Both the position numbers and the translations under genes were made by a program. From the NCBI GenBank assembly GCA_037126765.1, contig JBBCBC010000030.1, positions 4,560,478-4,624,477 of the forward strand: a stretch of 64,000 bases of DNA, given 5' to 3'. Source of the DNA: Stenogyne calaminthoides. Taxonomy: Eukaryota; Streptophyta; Magnoliopsida; Lamiales; Lamiaceae. Below, piece after piece: positions 1 through 10,306 of the stretch. The notes under the pieces are model-generated. The model searched no databases. It was not told the DNA's origin and worked only from the letters and a program-made list of their open reading frames with translations. How positions within the stretch are numbered: the stretch's first letter is position 1; each line of letters opens with the position of its first letter.

Positions 1-3000
1 CACAGAGCTCAAAAACATCATTCCATTTTTTCTTGGAACTATATACAAATCCCTCTCAAAATCGATGTATTTGGAAGATCGCTTTTCTAAATGTGATATG
101 ATTATCTTAGAATGCATATTTATTTCCTCTTCATCTATCTTCAAGTTATAGATGAATTCGATTACATATAAATTTTTTCAAAAAAATCGGTCAGTGCAAA
201 TTAAAACTGCGATCCCGGGTAGATGGGTGAAGTTTAGCCAAAAGTCGAATCATATCAGAGCCTCCTTCTTTGAATAGGCTTTGAGTTGGTTGTGCTTTTC
301 GTCGAGTGAGACAACGAACTCGTGCCAAGGCTTGTTGGTTTCGCTTAATCTCTCGAACAAGGTTGGGGCCATTTTAGAGATTGATTGGAGAAATGAAGAT
401 TTTAAGGTTTGGGAATTTTTCGGGCAAAGGGATTTATTTGCGAGAGGATTTGGGAACGAAGGGTTTGATAAAATTTTGGCTTGAATGGCTCATTGGGTAT
501 AAATAGCTTTTTGAGATCGTATTCTCAATCAACAATCTATCAAAAAGTTGGTTAGGTGAAAAACAACGGTTGAGATTAATCTCCCATTAATCGGGTATAC
601 TGAACCGATACATTTCATCTCCAAAAAGTAAAGTTCTTCATGTCACATCCTCATTGGTCATTAATGTAATGAGCATTAAATGATTGTTGACCTTCTTTCG
701 AATTTAAAACGATCTAGCTTCCATAAATATTCCTCGTGTTTTTGTATTTATTGCAAATGATTATCGATTTTTACTTAAGCAATAAACGAATGAGTCGCAT
801 GAAATATTACTTCATTCTTCGGGGACTAATTTCTCTCTATCGGCCTTTAATTAAGCAAGTCTTGACCTTGATCAAATGTCAATTATAATCTCGAAAAAAT
901 CTTGAATGGGTTCAAGAAGCTATCTTGAAATCGACCTTCAAGAAATCTGAACGCATGAGTTTCGAGACTCGATTCGAGATTTCCATTTTATCCCGAGCTT
1001 CCAAATTAAAGAGAATTCGAGAAAACTTCATGCATCCGAAAATCTTCAACTTTTCAGATTTTTACTCTATACACTGGTTCTAACATCCCTAATTCAACCG
1101 AAAAGTTCCCGAAATCTTGATTCACCAAAGGTTTAGTCAAGATATCATTCTCTTATCGAGATGAATTTTCCATCCTTATATCCTTTTTCAATATGATCTC
1201 CGATGAAGTTCCTTCTTCAAATTTTGATTTCTCTTGAAGTCCATGGAGAGATTCATCTTTCAACAATGACATCTCGGATATTCTTTCAACAGGCTATTTG
1301 ATATCTTCATTCGGGATTCAAGGTGCCCTTCGCTTTTTCCTAAAAAGTCAATTAGATTTGGGTGGTACCCAATTTGTATAGGGTCCTATCTTCGGTTAAC
1401 ATGACCTTTTAGGAATCCAAATCTGCTCGACAACTCTAATCACTTTTAGAGTGGCTATTTTGTCTTCCATAAACATCAACATATACATCCACTACTCCAC
1501 TGTGCCTTAGCGTTTTTACAGATATGTGTGCTTAGCTTTAACATGAACATGGGCTTTTGAATTCTTCTTTGGTTCAGCCTTCGCTCAGATGATTAGCTTA
1601 GGCTTTTGTGCATTAACCCCGTCTCTTTCAAATTAATTCTGTTTATTTACACTAAATCTTTGATGACTCGAGTTTAGGTAACCTTTACCCTTAGGCAAGT
1701 GGGGTTCAAAGTTGCTCAGATTTAATCGAATTCTGGGTCTTTCAAAGATACTTGAGGACTTGGTCTCTTCAATTGAGAATGTCTCTCATTGGTGTTTCTC
1801 ATCCGAGGATTCTCTCGATGGTTCGTTAAAATATAAGGAGCCTTTTGTGTTTGCATTCTTAGCCCGAGGCTTTGAAGTACTTTGCTCGAAACTTTCCAAT
1901 CGATCGCTTTTCAGTTTTCTAGCCTTCACTTGAGGTTTGGGCTTTCTAACCCGATCATTTTTTTTCAAACCATGGGTCTTTTTTCCTTGTCTACAACCTT
2001 GGGCATTACTTGACTTGAAGTGTAGGTGCCAAATTTGGGGTTTTACAAAGATAGTCTTCTTTCTCTACTTGATCCGGCAAAGATTTAGATGACCTTGTGA
2101 GGCTCGAATAAATCTCTCAATCCAGTTTTTATAGTCACAGATCTCTCCCGGTAACTCAATTTCATCTATTACATTAGATGCATTATTCAAAGAGTTAACT
2201 TCTTTTCATTAAGACTATCCTCACATTATTCAGAGAGTTTTATGCTTCTCGGAGAGGTCATTGAACTTCGATTACGATTAGTTGAATTTCTTCAAATGAT
2301 TTCTCTAGCTTTTTCGCTTAGGGTCATTATCAACTTCTCTTTCTCAACGAGTTGTACTTTCGAACATCCAAATTAAATCAAGAGCTCCCATTAATTGAGA
2401 AGTGATCTCGGTTTTGCTAGAGTCTTTCCATTTTAGATTTTCAAATTTTCTTCATTGTTCCTTATTCTAAACTCTTGAGTTTCATTTAGCTTCTTGTAAA
2501 ACAACATAATCCTTCATAAGATTCTCAAAAGAGTCCATTAGGTCAAATTGGTGTTCTGAGTTGAACTTGAAAACTCTTGTGCTAGTGTAGGAGCAACAAC
2601 AACAGATAGAAGAACTTACCTCTCCTACTCCTAAAATCCATGAGATGCTTATGTCATCTCCGTCACTTTCTCGAAAGCACATTTCTCTTGAGGAGCCGAA
2701 CTTTCTTCGCACTCTTTTTCTTCTTCTTGAGCAATCTCAGGCAAGTGTATCCCATATTTCCTTTGAATTCTCACAAATTGAGAGATCTTCCTCATAACAC
2801 AATCATCAATAGTGTTATAGATTGTATCTTTGGCAATATATTCAAGATTGACTAACTTTCTCCGATCGAGAGTAAGTTGATCATCCGACTTTGGCAATTC
2901 AAATCTAGGATCGATTCTCTCATCTTTGTTCCTCCGATTCACCACAAAGAAATTGGAATGGTCCTTGAGAGACCACTCTCCACATCATGTTTGGAATCTG

Positions 3001-3210
3001 AGATGAGCCCCGTTCTCGATCTCCATAGATCATAGTTCTCCAATCGAGAACATGGGAAGTTTTTAGAAGACATTTTTATCCGATCTTTTGAAAAAAAAAA
3101 AAAAATTGAGCAAATAAGATCGATTCGGATAGACCACAAGTATTTTTTGAAAATAAAGCTTTGGTCAACACAAAGAGTGGTCAAGTTGAACCACCGCTTC
3201 CGATACCACT
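1..3210 (-). mobile_element. Degenerate Copia-type retrotransposon gag region (minus strand, cut by window edge)
   Basis: This stretch reads on the minus strand as the 5' part of a decayed Copia-type element. Just inside the LTR end at 3211 is a primer-binding-site-like TGGTATCGGAAGC (+ strand 3196-3208), resembling the initiator-tRNA-Met site. A gag-like start lies near 3073 (Met-Ser-Ser-Lys, then ENYDLW), and the reading shifts frame near 2940 to a segment with LPKSDDQLTLDRRKLVNLEY and YIAKDTIYNTID, the style of Copia gag domains. Short blocks continue at 2482-2712 and 1786-1968 (a basic stretch rich in KPKPQVK). Stops and frameshifts are frequent, and no protease, integrase or reverse transcriptase could be read. 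The functional assignment is by resemblance, not by search. Confidence 0.55.
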
Positions 3211-5300
3211 TGTTGGTCCCGTGCAAACGAGTCTTACACGTGGGTGGGAAATACACGTTTCAATTTGTTAATTTTAAAACTTTTTCATCGAGGTCACCTT
3301 GGGTCGATAACCACAATATTAGGTTACGAGAAGACAAATCGCTCGAAACTAAAAAGTCAAACCGAGACAAATGATCCCGAGAGTCGCCGATAATTTCGAT
3401 AATCTCAACCGAGTCCTTTTTCGAGTGTCGAGATCCCGAGTTGCTTGGATCGATAATCAACTTTATCAATCCTCGAAGAGAGTTCGGTTTTTGGTAACTA
3501 TCTGTTATTTTTAAATTCATTACTCAATCCTTTCTGAATGTCTTGAATGGTTGGCCTTTTTAGTTTATACTTGTAAATTAATTTTTAAGCTTTGGTTGAA
3601 AACCTCCCTTTATGAAATAGTGATTAGGGTTGTGATTCAATTACATGCAACTTCAAAGGATTGATTCCAACCAATATCGCTGAAAAGTATGCTTTCAAAA
3701 ACAAGTCAATGCAACGGTTAAGCACGAAAGATAAGGAAAAGCAATAAAGAACACAACAATTATAGTGGTTCGAGACTCAAGCTCCTACGTCCCACTTAAT
3801 CTCGATCCTCGAGAAATTTCACTAATCACTTCCGAAGTTTTCTACTACCTCGCGTAGTTTACTTTTACTCAACTTCGTACCGAAGTTTTTCAAGATATGT
3901 CGACTACTCCACGTGTTTACTTACTCAACCCGACCTTGAGCTTTCGACTACCTCCGTTTAAGTTTACTTACTCAAACACAAACAAGCTTTCGACTACCCC
4001 CTCAGTAGCTTACTAACTTCTCCTCTAGAGTTTTCCTTTGGTTCGAACGACTACTCCGCCGTAGTATACTAACTCTTTACAACTCTTCTCACCAACAAAC
4101 ACACTCCAACTACCTTCTCAAGGGTTTGGGGTTTCTCGATTGGTTTCCAACTAGGATGAGATATCCTTTACAATGAAGCACAACGCAAAGGGTTAGGATA
4201 TCTCGACTAAGCTTTGGATAAATCTTATCAAGCTAGGCTTAGTATAGTGAGCTCTTTTCAATATAGAAGCACTTGGGAAATTCTAAGTTTTTCGAGTGCT
4301 TTAACTTTTGCAAGAATAAGTTTGAGCTCTTGAGTTGCGTATAAATTTCCCGTAACCTTACAATGTAGAGGGTCACCAGTATTTATAGGCATATACCAAG
4401 GTCACTCCTGAAAACTATCCGTTGGAGAGACATCTTCGTGAGTTTCCTCTTATGGTGTATGAGAAACGACTATATTTAGGGTTTGAAACTCCCTAACACG
4501 TTTTAGGCAATAGCCTTTTTCATGTAGCCGGTCTTCACTTTTTTTATCACGAACTTTTGTACATCCGACATCCTTTTCAAATGATTATTTCGCAACGCCG
4601 CTTTTTTCGATTAATGAATAATCTTTTACGAGTCGTCTTCCTCTTTTTGACTTTTTGTCTCCAGTTAAAGGTAGACACCTTCAACGATTCTTTTGGTTAC
4701 AAACTCTGAGTTTGATATAACCTTAACAACACTTCTGACTTAGTTCCTTTTGTCTGCATTTGAATGTCTTGGCAAATATCTATTTTCTAAGGAATCGCGA
4801 TCTTCTCAAGATTGCATCCTTCGTATACCCGATAGATATATTCAAAGGCCTCGGATCATTCAGTTCATATTGAGCATTCATGACCTTTTTGAGTCTTGAA
4901 TAATTCTTTTCCTTCAAGATATTCTTGATATTCAATCTTGATCTTGATCTTGCGTCTTGAGTCTTCGAGTCTTCTCGAGTCTTCCTTAACAACACTGAGT
5001 CTTGAGTCTTCGAGTCTTCCGAGACATACCGATCGATACATTGATATATAGCTTAATCTTCATGCTGAGCCTTTAGTTCCTCAAGATCCTCATCGAGTCT
5101 TCAATTCAATATCTTGGTTTTTACATCGTCTTGAGATACTTCCGATTTCATCTTTTTTAACTTGAGTCTTGAACCTATTAAAGAACTATATCTGATAGGT
5201 CTGACTATACATTTTGCGATAACATCCTGAATACTCTAAAAACTGAATCCTGACTCAACTATCAAGATCATTCTGAACATGTCATACTCAGGGGTTTTGA
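3211..5300 (-). mobile_element. LTR of the minus-strand Copia-type element (right end unresolved)
   Basis: On the minus strand the sequence before the primer-binding site ends GGGACCAACA, which appears on + as TGTTGGTCCC at 3211. The same terminus closes the LTRs of the tandem array at 7.3-13.6 kb. Further shared blocks, all inverted relative to that array, include TATAGTGGTTCG near 3760 and TGGTTTCCAACTAGG near 4141. This is therefore an LTR of the same or a sister family in opposite orientation. The far end could not be fixed; the TCGAG/TCTTGAG-rich DNA to about 5.3 kb is assigned only loosely. Confidence 0.45.
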
Positions 5301-5399
5301 GATCTAATCAAAATCATATATCTTTATTAAATTCATCTCCCAAAAGGATATCTTGTGTGTATACGATGGGTTTAATAGTTTGATAAATGTTAATGTGTA

Positions 5400-6067
5400 G
5401 CACCAATAATATGGAGTTTGGAATCTCGTTTTGATATTTTTCAATTTAATTTTAATTTAGACTAATGCAATTGAAATGCGTTTTTAAAACGTGGAATTTA
5501 TTTTAATGATATATTCAATTTAATTACATAAAAAATGTTCAGTTTATTCTACATTTAATGATATCATTTGTTTCATGTTTTATGTTGTATAATGTAGATG
5601 AATATTATGTGATATATTTAAAAAAAAAAATTGGATTTATTTGTTAAAGATTTAGAACATGGAATATAATTGAAACTTAAAAATTTGTACCCTGAAGATG
5701 CATATAAAATTTTGCTTTAATTTTAAGGTTGTCTTTTTCTTTTTTTTTTGAAAGAAAATTTTAAGGTTGTCTTAAAAACATGCATTATGCAACATAAATT
5801 ATTCGACGTTGCTATCATTAATGGAGCAGGTGTGTCACGGCTAATGTAAGAGGTGCCCTCGAAATATATTTCTTTAATCCAAGGGGTACTTAATATTAAT
5901 TTTAAAATAATGATATAAAAAATATTTAAAAATTATGCGCACAAAGTAGGCAACAAAGAGAAACGTGGAAAAAGTTGAAAAATGCAATCATAAAATCGGG
6001 CTCTCCATTGGAAATTTTGTCCCGTTACTGTTTATTATATCACTGAACCTATATTCAATTTCTTAAA
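5400..6067. other. AT-rich spacer, no gene seen
   Basis: AT-rich DNA with short homopolymer runs between two retroelement blocks. I see no coding frame, RNA gene or clear repeat boundary in it. Confidence 0.6.
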
Positions 6068-6109
6068 TGTTGAGTTATGGAGCCTGGGTGAAAAGGGGAT
6101 GCAGCGCGT

Positions 6110-6245
6110 CCAAGGTGCTCGACCAGGGGGTTTGGTCGAGCAGATGTGCTCGACCAAGGTGCTCGACCAAAGGTGCTCGACCAAGGTGCTCGACCAAAGG
6201 TGCTCGACCAGATGAGAGCTCGAGCAGAACCGCTCGACCAAGGCC
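6110..6245. repeat. GC-rich minisatellite inside the LTR (CTCGACCAAGG-type unit)
   Basis: Units of about 13-14 bp containing AGGTGCTCGACCA(A) are repeated in tandem, with some in inverted form (TGGTCGAGCAG). They sit inside the 5' LTR of the small Copia-like element. Overlapping ORFs on both strands here are by-products of the repeat. Confidence 0.8.
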
Positions 6246-6738
6246 GAGGTCGAGCGGTTCCGAGGCCTGTACGCGGAGACCCAGTTTCATTTTCTAGGGT
6301 TTCGGCCAGGATGAGCCAAATCTAGGTTTTCTGTATAAATAACCCCTGACTCCCCCATTTTATCTCGCACTATCTTGTATGGTCATACATGAAAACTAAT
6401 AGATCTCTCCTGGCTTGGTAGTGCCCCCAGATGTAGTCATTCTGACGAACTGGGTAACCAAATTGTTTGTCTTTTAATTCGTTGTTCCATTATTTTCTCT
6501 ATAATTGCTTTAAATTCCTAACAACTGGTATCAAAGCATCAGTCTCAAGGGATCTTGTGGGAGTAATTATGGTGGGTGAAGGGAAATCGCCTGTTGAGAA
6601 GTTTGATGGAACGGATTTTGGATTCTAGTTCTTGCAAGATCAAGAAGGTCGTTGACACGTGCCTGAGATCGTGCGGGAATTGGTGGACGAAGAGCATTGA
6701 ATCTGGGTGCGGACGTGCTTGGGTTATGCTTGAGTCGG

Positions 6739-6814
6739 AGAGGGGATGCAGCGCGCTCAAGGTGCTCGACCAGGGGGTTTGGTCGAGCAGATGTGCTCGA
6801 CCAAGGTGCTCGAG
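6739..6814 (+). repeat. Second copy of LTR minisatellite tract in the internal region
   Basis: About 72 bp, starting GAGGGGATGCAGCGCG, match the LTR tract from about 6093 to 6165 with one or two differences. Copy and original have the same orientation. Confidence 0.8.
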
Positions 6815-7326
6815 CGGCGGCTGATCCATCGATCTTGATCTGGAAGGACATTACGGAATGGTGCTTGATTTTTGTGTGAATTCGAGAGGATCATTGAGGT
6901 GTGTATTCAGGATCATGGTCGGAAATCAATGAGGATCTAAGATGGGCGTTGTGGAACGTTGCTCGATCATGTGGGATCGGAGATGGACGTTGAGGAGCGA
7001 AGCTTGGATCAAATTGATATGTGTGGACGAGAGCAGTCCAGATTCGGTTTGAGTGGCCGAATGATTCGAGAAGGATGTTGTGGGATGTTGCTTGGATCAA
7101 GTGTGGTTCGAAGTCGAACGTTGAGGGACATTGCTCGGATTGGGTGCAGTTTTTTGGGCGAAAAAGGGTCCAAAGTGCGTGGTTAACTGCCGATGAGAGA
7201 TGGGGAAGACGAGTTACGTTTTGGAGTCACTCTCTAGGTGGGAGATTGTTGGGCTATGGAGTCTGAGTTGCGGAATGAGTCCAGGGAGGACAAGACGTTC
7301 GACCTAGTTGCGGAATGGTAAGCATA

Positions 7327-7953
7327 TGTTCAGAGTGTTCTATCCTAGATCTAAGCACAAATGTAATATCCTAAGCTTAGAGAGATTTTCCCATTCTTAG
7401 CATTGAGGCTAAACAAATGTAAGGGAAAATCTCAACCTAGTTGGAAACCAAACAAACCTTACCCAAATCAGTTTGATAGGTTAAGTTTGTAGGTGAGTAA
7501 GAACTCGGTAAACATCTAAGCAACCCCGAAAGGGAGGGTAGGCGATCCTGTGAGGGAGATAAGTCCCGTTTGAGTGAGAACTCGGTAAACATCTAAGCAA
7601 TCCAGAAAGGGAGGGTAGACGATCCCGTGAGGGAGATAAGTCCCGTTTGAGTGAGAACTCGGTAAACATCTGTTGGGTGTTGGACTAACACATTAAACTA
7701 AGTCCAGTTGGTTAAGTTGGTGCCCCTTGTGATAGGGAAGAGTGGATGTAGGAGTTGGACTCCGAACCACTATAAATCGTGTGTTCTTTACTGCTTTATG
7801 TTCTTAATTGTCATATGCATTTGATTATAAGCAAAACACACATCGTTCTTAAAAGCAAAAAAAAAAATTGGTATCACCATTCTCTCACCCCTGTTTTATA
7901 TGCATTACAATTGGTATTTTCCGCACTCATAGGTTTTCAAATCGGGACCAACA
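7327..7953 (+). mobile_element. Tandem LTR array, LTR copy 1 (5'-truncated)
   Basis: The right part of an LTR, starting near CAGAGTGTTCTATCC and ending CGGGACCAACA. It aligns base for base with 9343-9969 in the next unit at an offset of about 2,017 bp with only scattered differences. Its left part is missing where the preceding small Copia-like element stops. Confidence 0.75.
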
Positions 7954-8217
7954 ATTGGTATCAGAGCGGGAGTTCAAAAGTTCACTGTTTTCAATGTGAC
8001 CATCTGAACTGATACCAACAATTGGTATCAGAGCAGGAGTTCAAAAGTTCACTGTTTTCAATGTGACAATCTGAACTGATACCAACAATTGGTATCGATT
8101 CGGAGTTCAAAAGTTCACTGATTTCAATGTGACCATCTGAACTGATACCAACAATTGGTATAAGAGCAGGAGTTCAAAAGTTCACTGATTTCAAATGTGA
8201 CAATCTAAACTGATCTT
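7951..8217 (+). repeat. Four tandem 67-bp units each with a tRNA-Met primer-binding site (internal domain 1)
   Basis: Units begin at 7951, 8018, 8085 and 8151, giving periods of 67, 67 and 66 bp. Each begins ACAATTGGTAT; the first two continue as TCAGAGC, while units 3 and 4 are mutated there (TCGATTC, AAGAGC). TGGTATCAGAGC is the standard plant initiator-tRNA-Met primer-binding sequence. Unit 1 directly follows the LTR end, so it is the genuine priming site; the others are duplicates. Confidence 0.85.
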
Positions 8218-8289
8218 TTTGAAAAACCTCGTTTCTGTAAAAGTGCATATATTTTAATGTTTTGACATCATTATCAAAAAGGGGGAAAT

Positions 8290-9969
8290 TGTTGGGATAT
8301 TTTAGTTTTGATGAATTATGCCAAAACATTATCAACTTGTGTTATTGAAGCTAATCTACAGATAACAAGTTGAGGGGGGAACGAAAAACAAGTTGAGGGA
8401 ACTCACGAAATCGTAAGAGATGATCGAGATCGACGAGGTCATGTTTAATTTTAGATGAGGCCGATCGAGATCGATGAAGTTCCAAAATTAACCACGAGCC
8501 GCAAAAAAATCAAGAAAGAATAAAAGCTAAGCCACCGATCGGAAGGATCGGTTGACTGATCGATGACCCGAAGATAAAATTTGGTCGATGATCGAAGACC
8601 AGATCAAATGACGGATGATCCGATCGGATGACCAGATCGAAGAGAGGTTGTTAAGTCGTAAGAGGAGTCGATGAGATCGATCGAGATCGACGTGATCGAG
8701 ATCGATAAGCTAACCCGATGCAACTAACCCGATATGCTAACCTCGATGTAATAATCTGGGTGCAGATAAACCGATATCTTGAATCGATCTTTCAGATTAA
8801 TTTGATCAAGGATTTGATCGATCGGCAAGAAGAAATCGAAGAGAAGTCATCGAAGTCATATTCATCGAGAATCGAATAATGCTACTGGATGATCGGTTAG
8901 CTCGAAAAGCTTAGTGACTTTTGAGGGTCGATTGTCCGAAGTCGGAAGAGTTGAACTTCGGTTAGCACGAGAGTCAAGATACCCGATCGACAAGGTCCAC
9001 AAGAGAAGTCTGCAATCAAGAATCCCGAGACTCGGAAGAATCCTCAAGCCTCGGAGAAACCTCAAGACTCGGAAGATCCTCAAGAATATAAAAGTTAGAT
9101 TCAAATTGACGTGGACCAATGAGAGGAAGACAACAAGCTCCGAAAAGCTCATCCCGTTTTTCTAAAGAATAGTATGGATTTCAATATAACTCCATCCAAC
9201 GGTAACATTCAAATCCACACTATAAATACAAGTTCTTCCTTCATTATTAAGTGTGGAGAATGTGGAAAAAGATGCTACAGAGCCAAGAGCCATATACTCA
9301 AGTATTCCCACCATAGAACACTGAGCAAGAAATACACACATATATTCAGAGTGTTCTATCCTAGATCTAATCACAAATGTAATATCCTATGCTTAGAGAG
9401 ATTTTCCCATCCTTAGCATTGAGGCTAAACAAATGTAAGTGAAAATCTCAACCTAGTTGGAAACCAAACAAACCTAACCCAAATTAGTTTGATAGGTTAA
9501 GTTTATAGGTGAGTGAGAACTCGGTAAACATCTAAGCAATCCCGAAATGGAGGGTAGGCGATCCCGTGAGGGAGATAAGTCCCGTTTGAGTGAGAACTCG
9601 ATAAACATCTAAGCAATCCTGAAAGGGAGGGTAGGCGATCCCGTGAGGGAGATAAGTCCCATTTGAGTGAGAACTCGTTAAACATTTGTTGGGTGTTGGA
9701 CTAACACATTAAACTAAGTCCAGTTGGTTAAGTTGGTGCCCCTTGTGATAGGGAAGAGTGGATGTAGGAGTTGGACTCCAAACCACTATAAATCGTGTGT
9801 CCTTTACTGGTTTATGTTCTTACTTGCCATATGCATTTAATTATAAGCAAATCACACATCGTTCTTAAAAGCAAAAAAAAAATTTGGTATCACCATTCTC
9901 TCACCCCTGTTTTATATGCATTACAATTGGTATTTTCCGCACTCATGAGTTTTCAAATCGGGACCAACA
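8290..9969 (+). mobile_element. Tandem LTR array, complete LTR copy 2 (1,680 bp)
   Basis: The copy starts TGTTGGGATATTTTAG directly after a polypurine tract (AAAAAGGGGGAAAT, about 8276-8289) and ends CGGGACCAACA directly before the next primer-binding site. The left third is unusually rich in GATCGA words (about 8400-8900). There is a TATAAATA-type segment near 9220 (CACTATAAATACAAG), a candidate promoter. No credible coding frame is present. This copy defines the LTR length of the family. Confidence 0.8.
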
Positions 9970-10306
9970 ATTGGTATCAGAGCGGGAGTTCAAAAGTTCA
10001 CTGTTTTCAATGTGATCATCTGAACTGATACCAACAATTGGTATCAGAGCAGGAGTTCAAAAGTTCACTGTTTTCAATGTGACAATCTGAACTGATACCA
10101 ACAATTGGTATCAGAGCGGAAGTTCAAAAGTCCACTGATTTCAATGTGACCATCTGAACTGATACCAACAATTGGTATCAGAGCAGGAGTTCAAAAGTTC
10201 ACTGATTTCAAATGTGACAATTTGAACTGATCTTTTTGAAAAATCCCGTTTCTGTAAAAGTGCATATATTTTAATGTTTTGACATCATTATCAAAAAGGG
10301 GGAAAT
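9970..10306 (+). mobile_element. Tandem LTR array, internal domain 2 (337 bp, non-coding)
   Basis: The whole internal domain is 337 bp. It holds four 67-bp primer-binding-site units (starting about 9967, 10034, 10101 and 10168), then about 60 bp of filler and a polypurine tract (AAAAAGGGGGAAAT) before the next LTR. It contains no gag or pol, so the element must depend on another element's proteins. Internal domain 1 (7954-8289) has the same design. Confidence 0.8.

Larger units (their letters stand above)
6068..7300 (+). mobile_element. Small non-autonomous Copia-like LTR element
   Basis: The 5' LTR runs 6068-6523 (456 bp), from TGTTGAGTTATGGAGCC to CCTAACA. Two bases later comes TGGTATCAAAGC (6526-6537), a one-mismatch initiator-tRNA-Met primer-binding site. 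The internal part (6524-7246, 723 bp) has no convincing reading frame. It ends in a purine-rich AGGTGGGAGA tract followed by TGTTGGGCTATGGAG at 7247, the start of a 3' LTR that is lost after about 30-50 bp where the next element begins. LTR plus internal size fits a TRIM- or LARD-like non-autonomous element mobilised by another Copia element (inference). Confidence 0.65.

Noticed and set aside
6067..6851. Overlapping Arg/Pro/Ser-rich ORFs on both strands
   Set aside because: They are open only because the CTCGACC minisatellite lacks stops in several frames; the translations are repeats of the same low-complexity words.
7951..8217. Regularly spaced direct repeats that might suggest a CRISPR-like array
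   Set aside because: The genome is a plant's, the unit is fully repeated without unique spacers, and each unit holds an LTR primer-binding site.
8862..9165. ORFs of 83-96 codons on both strands inside LTR copy 2
   Set aside because: They lie in an LTR with no recognisable domain and are not kept in LTR copy 3.
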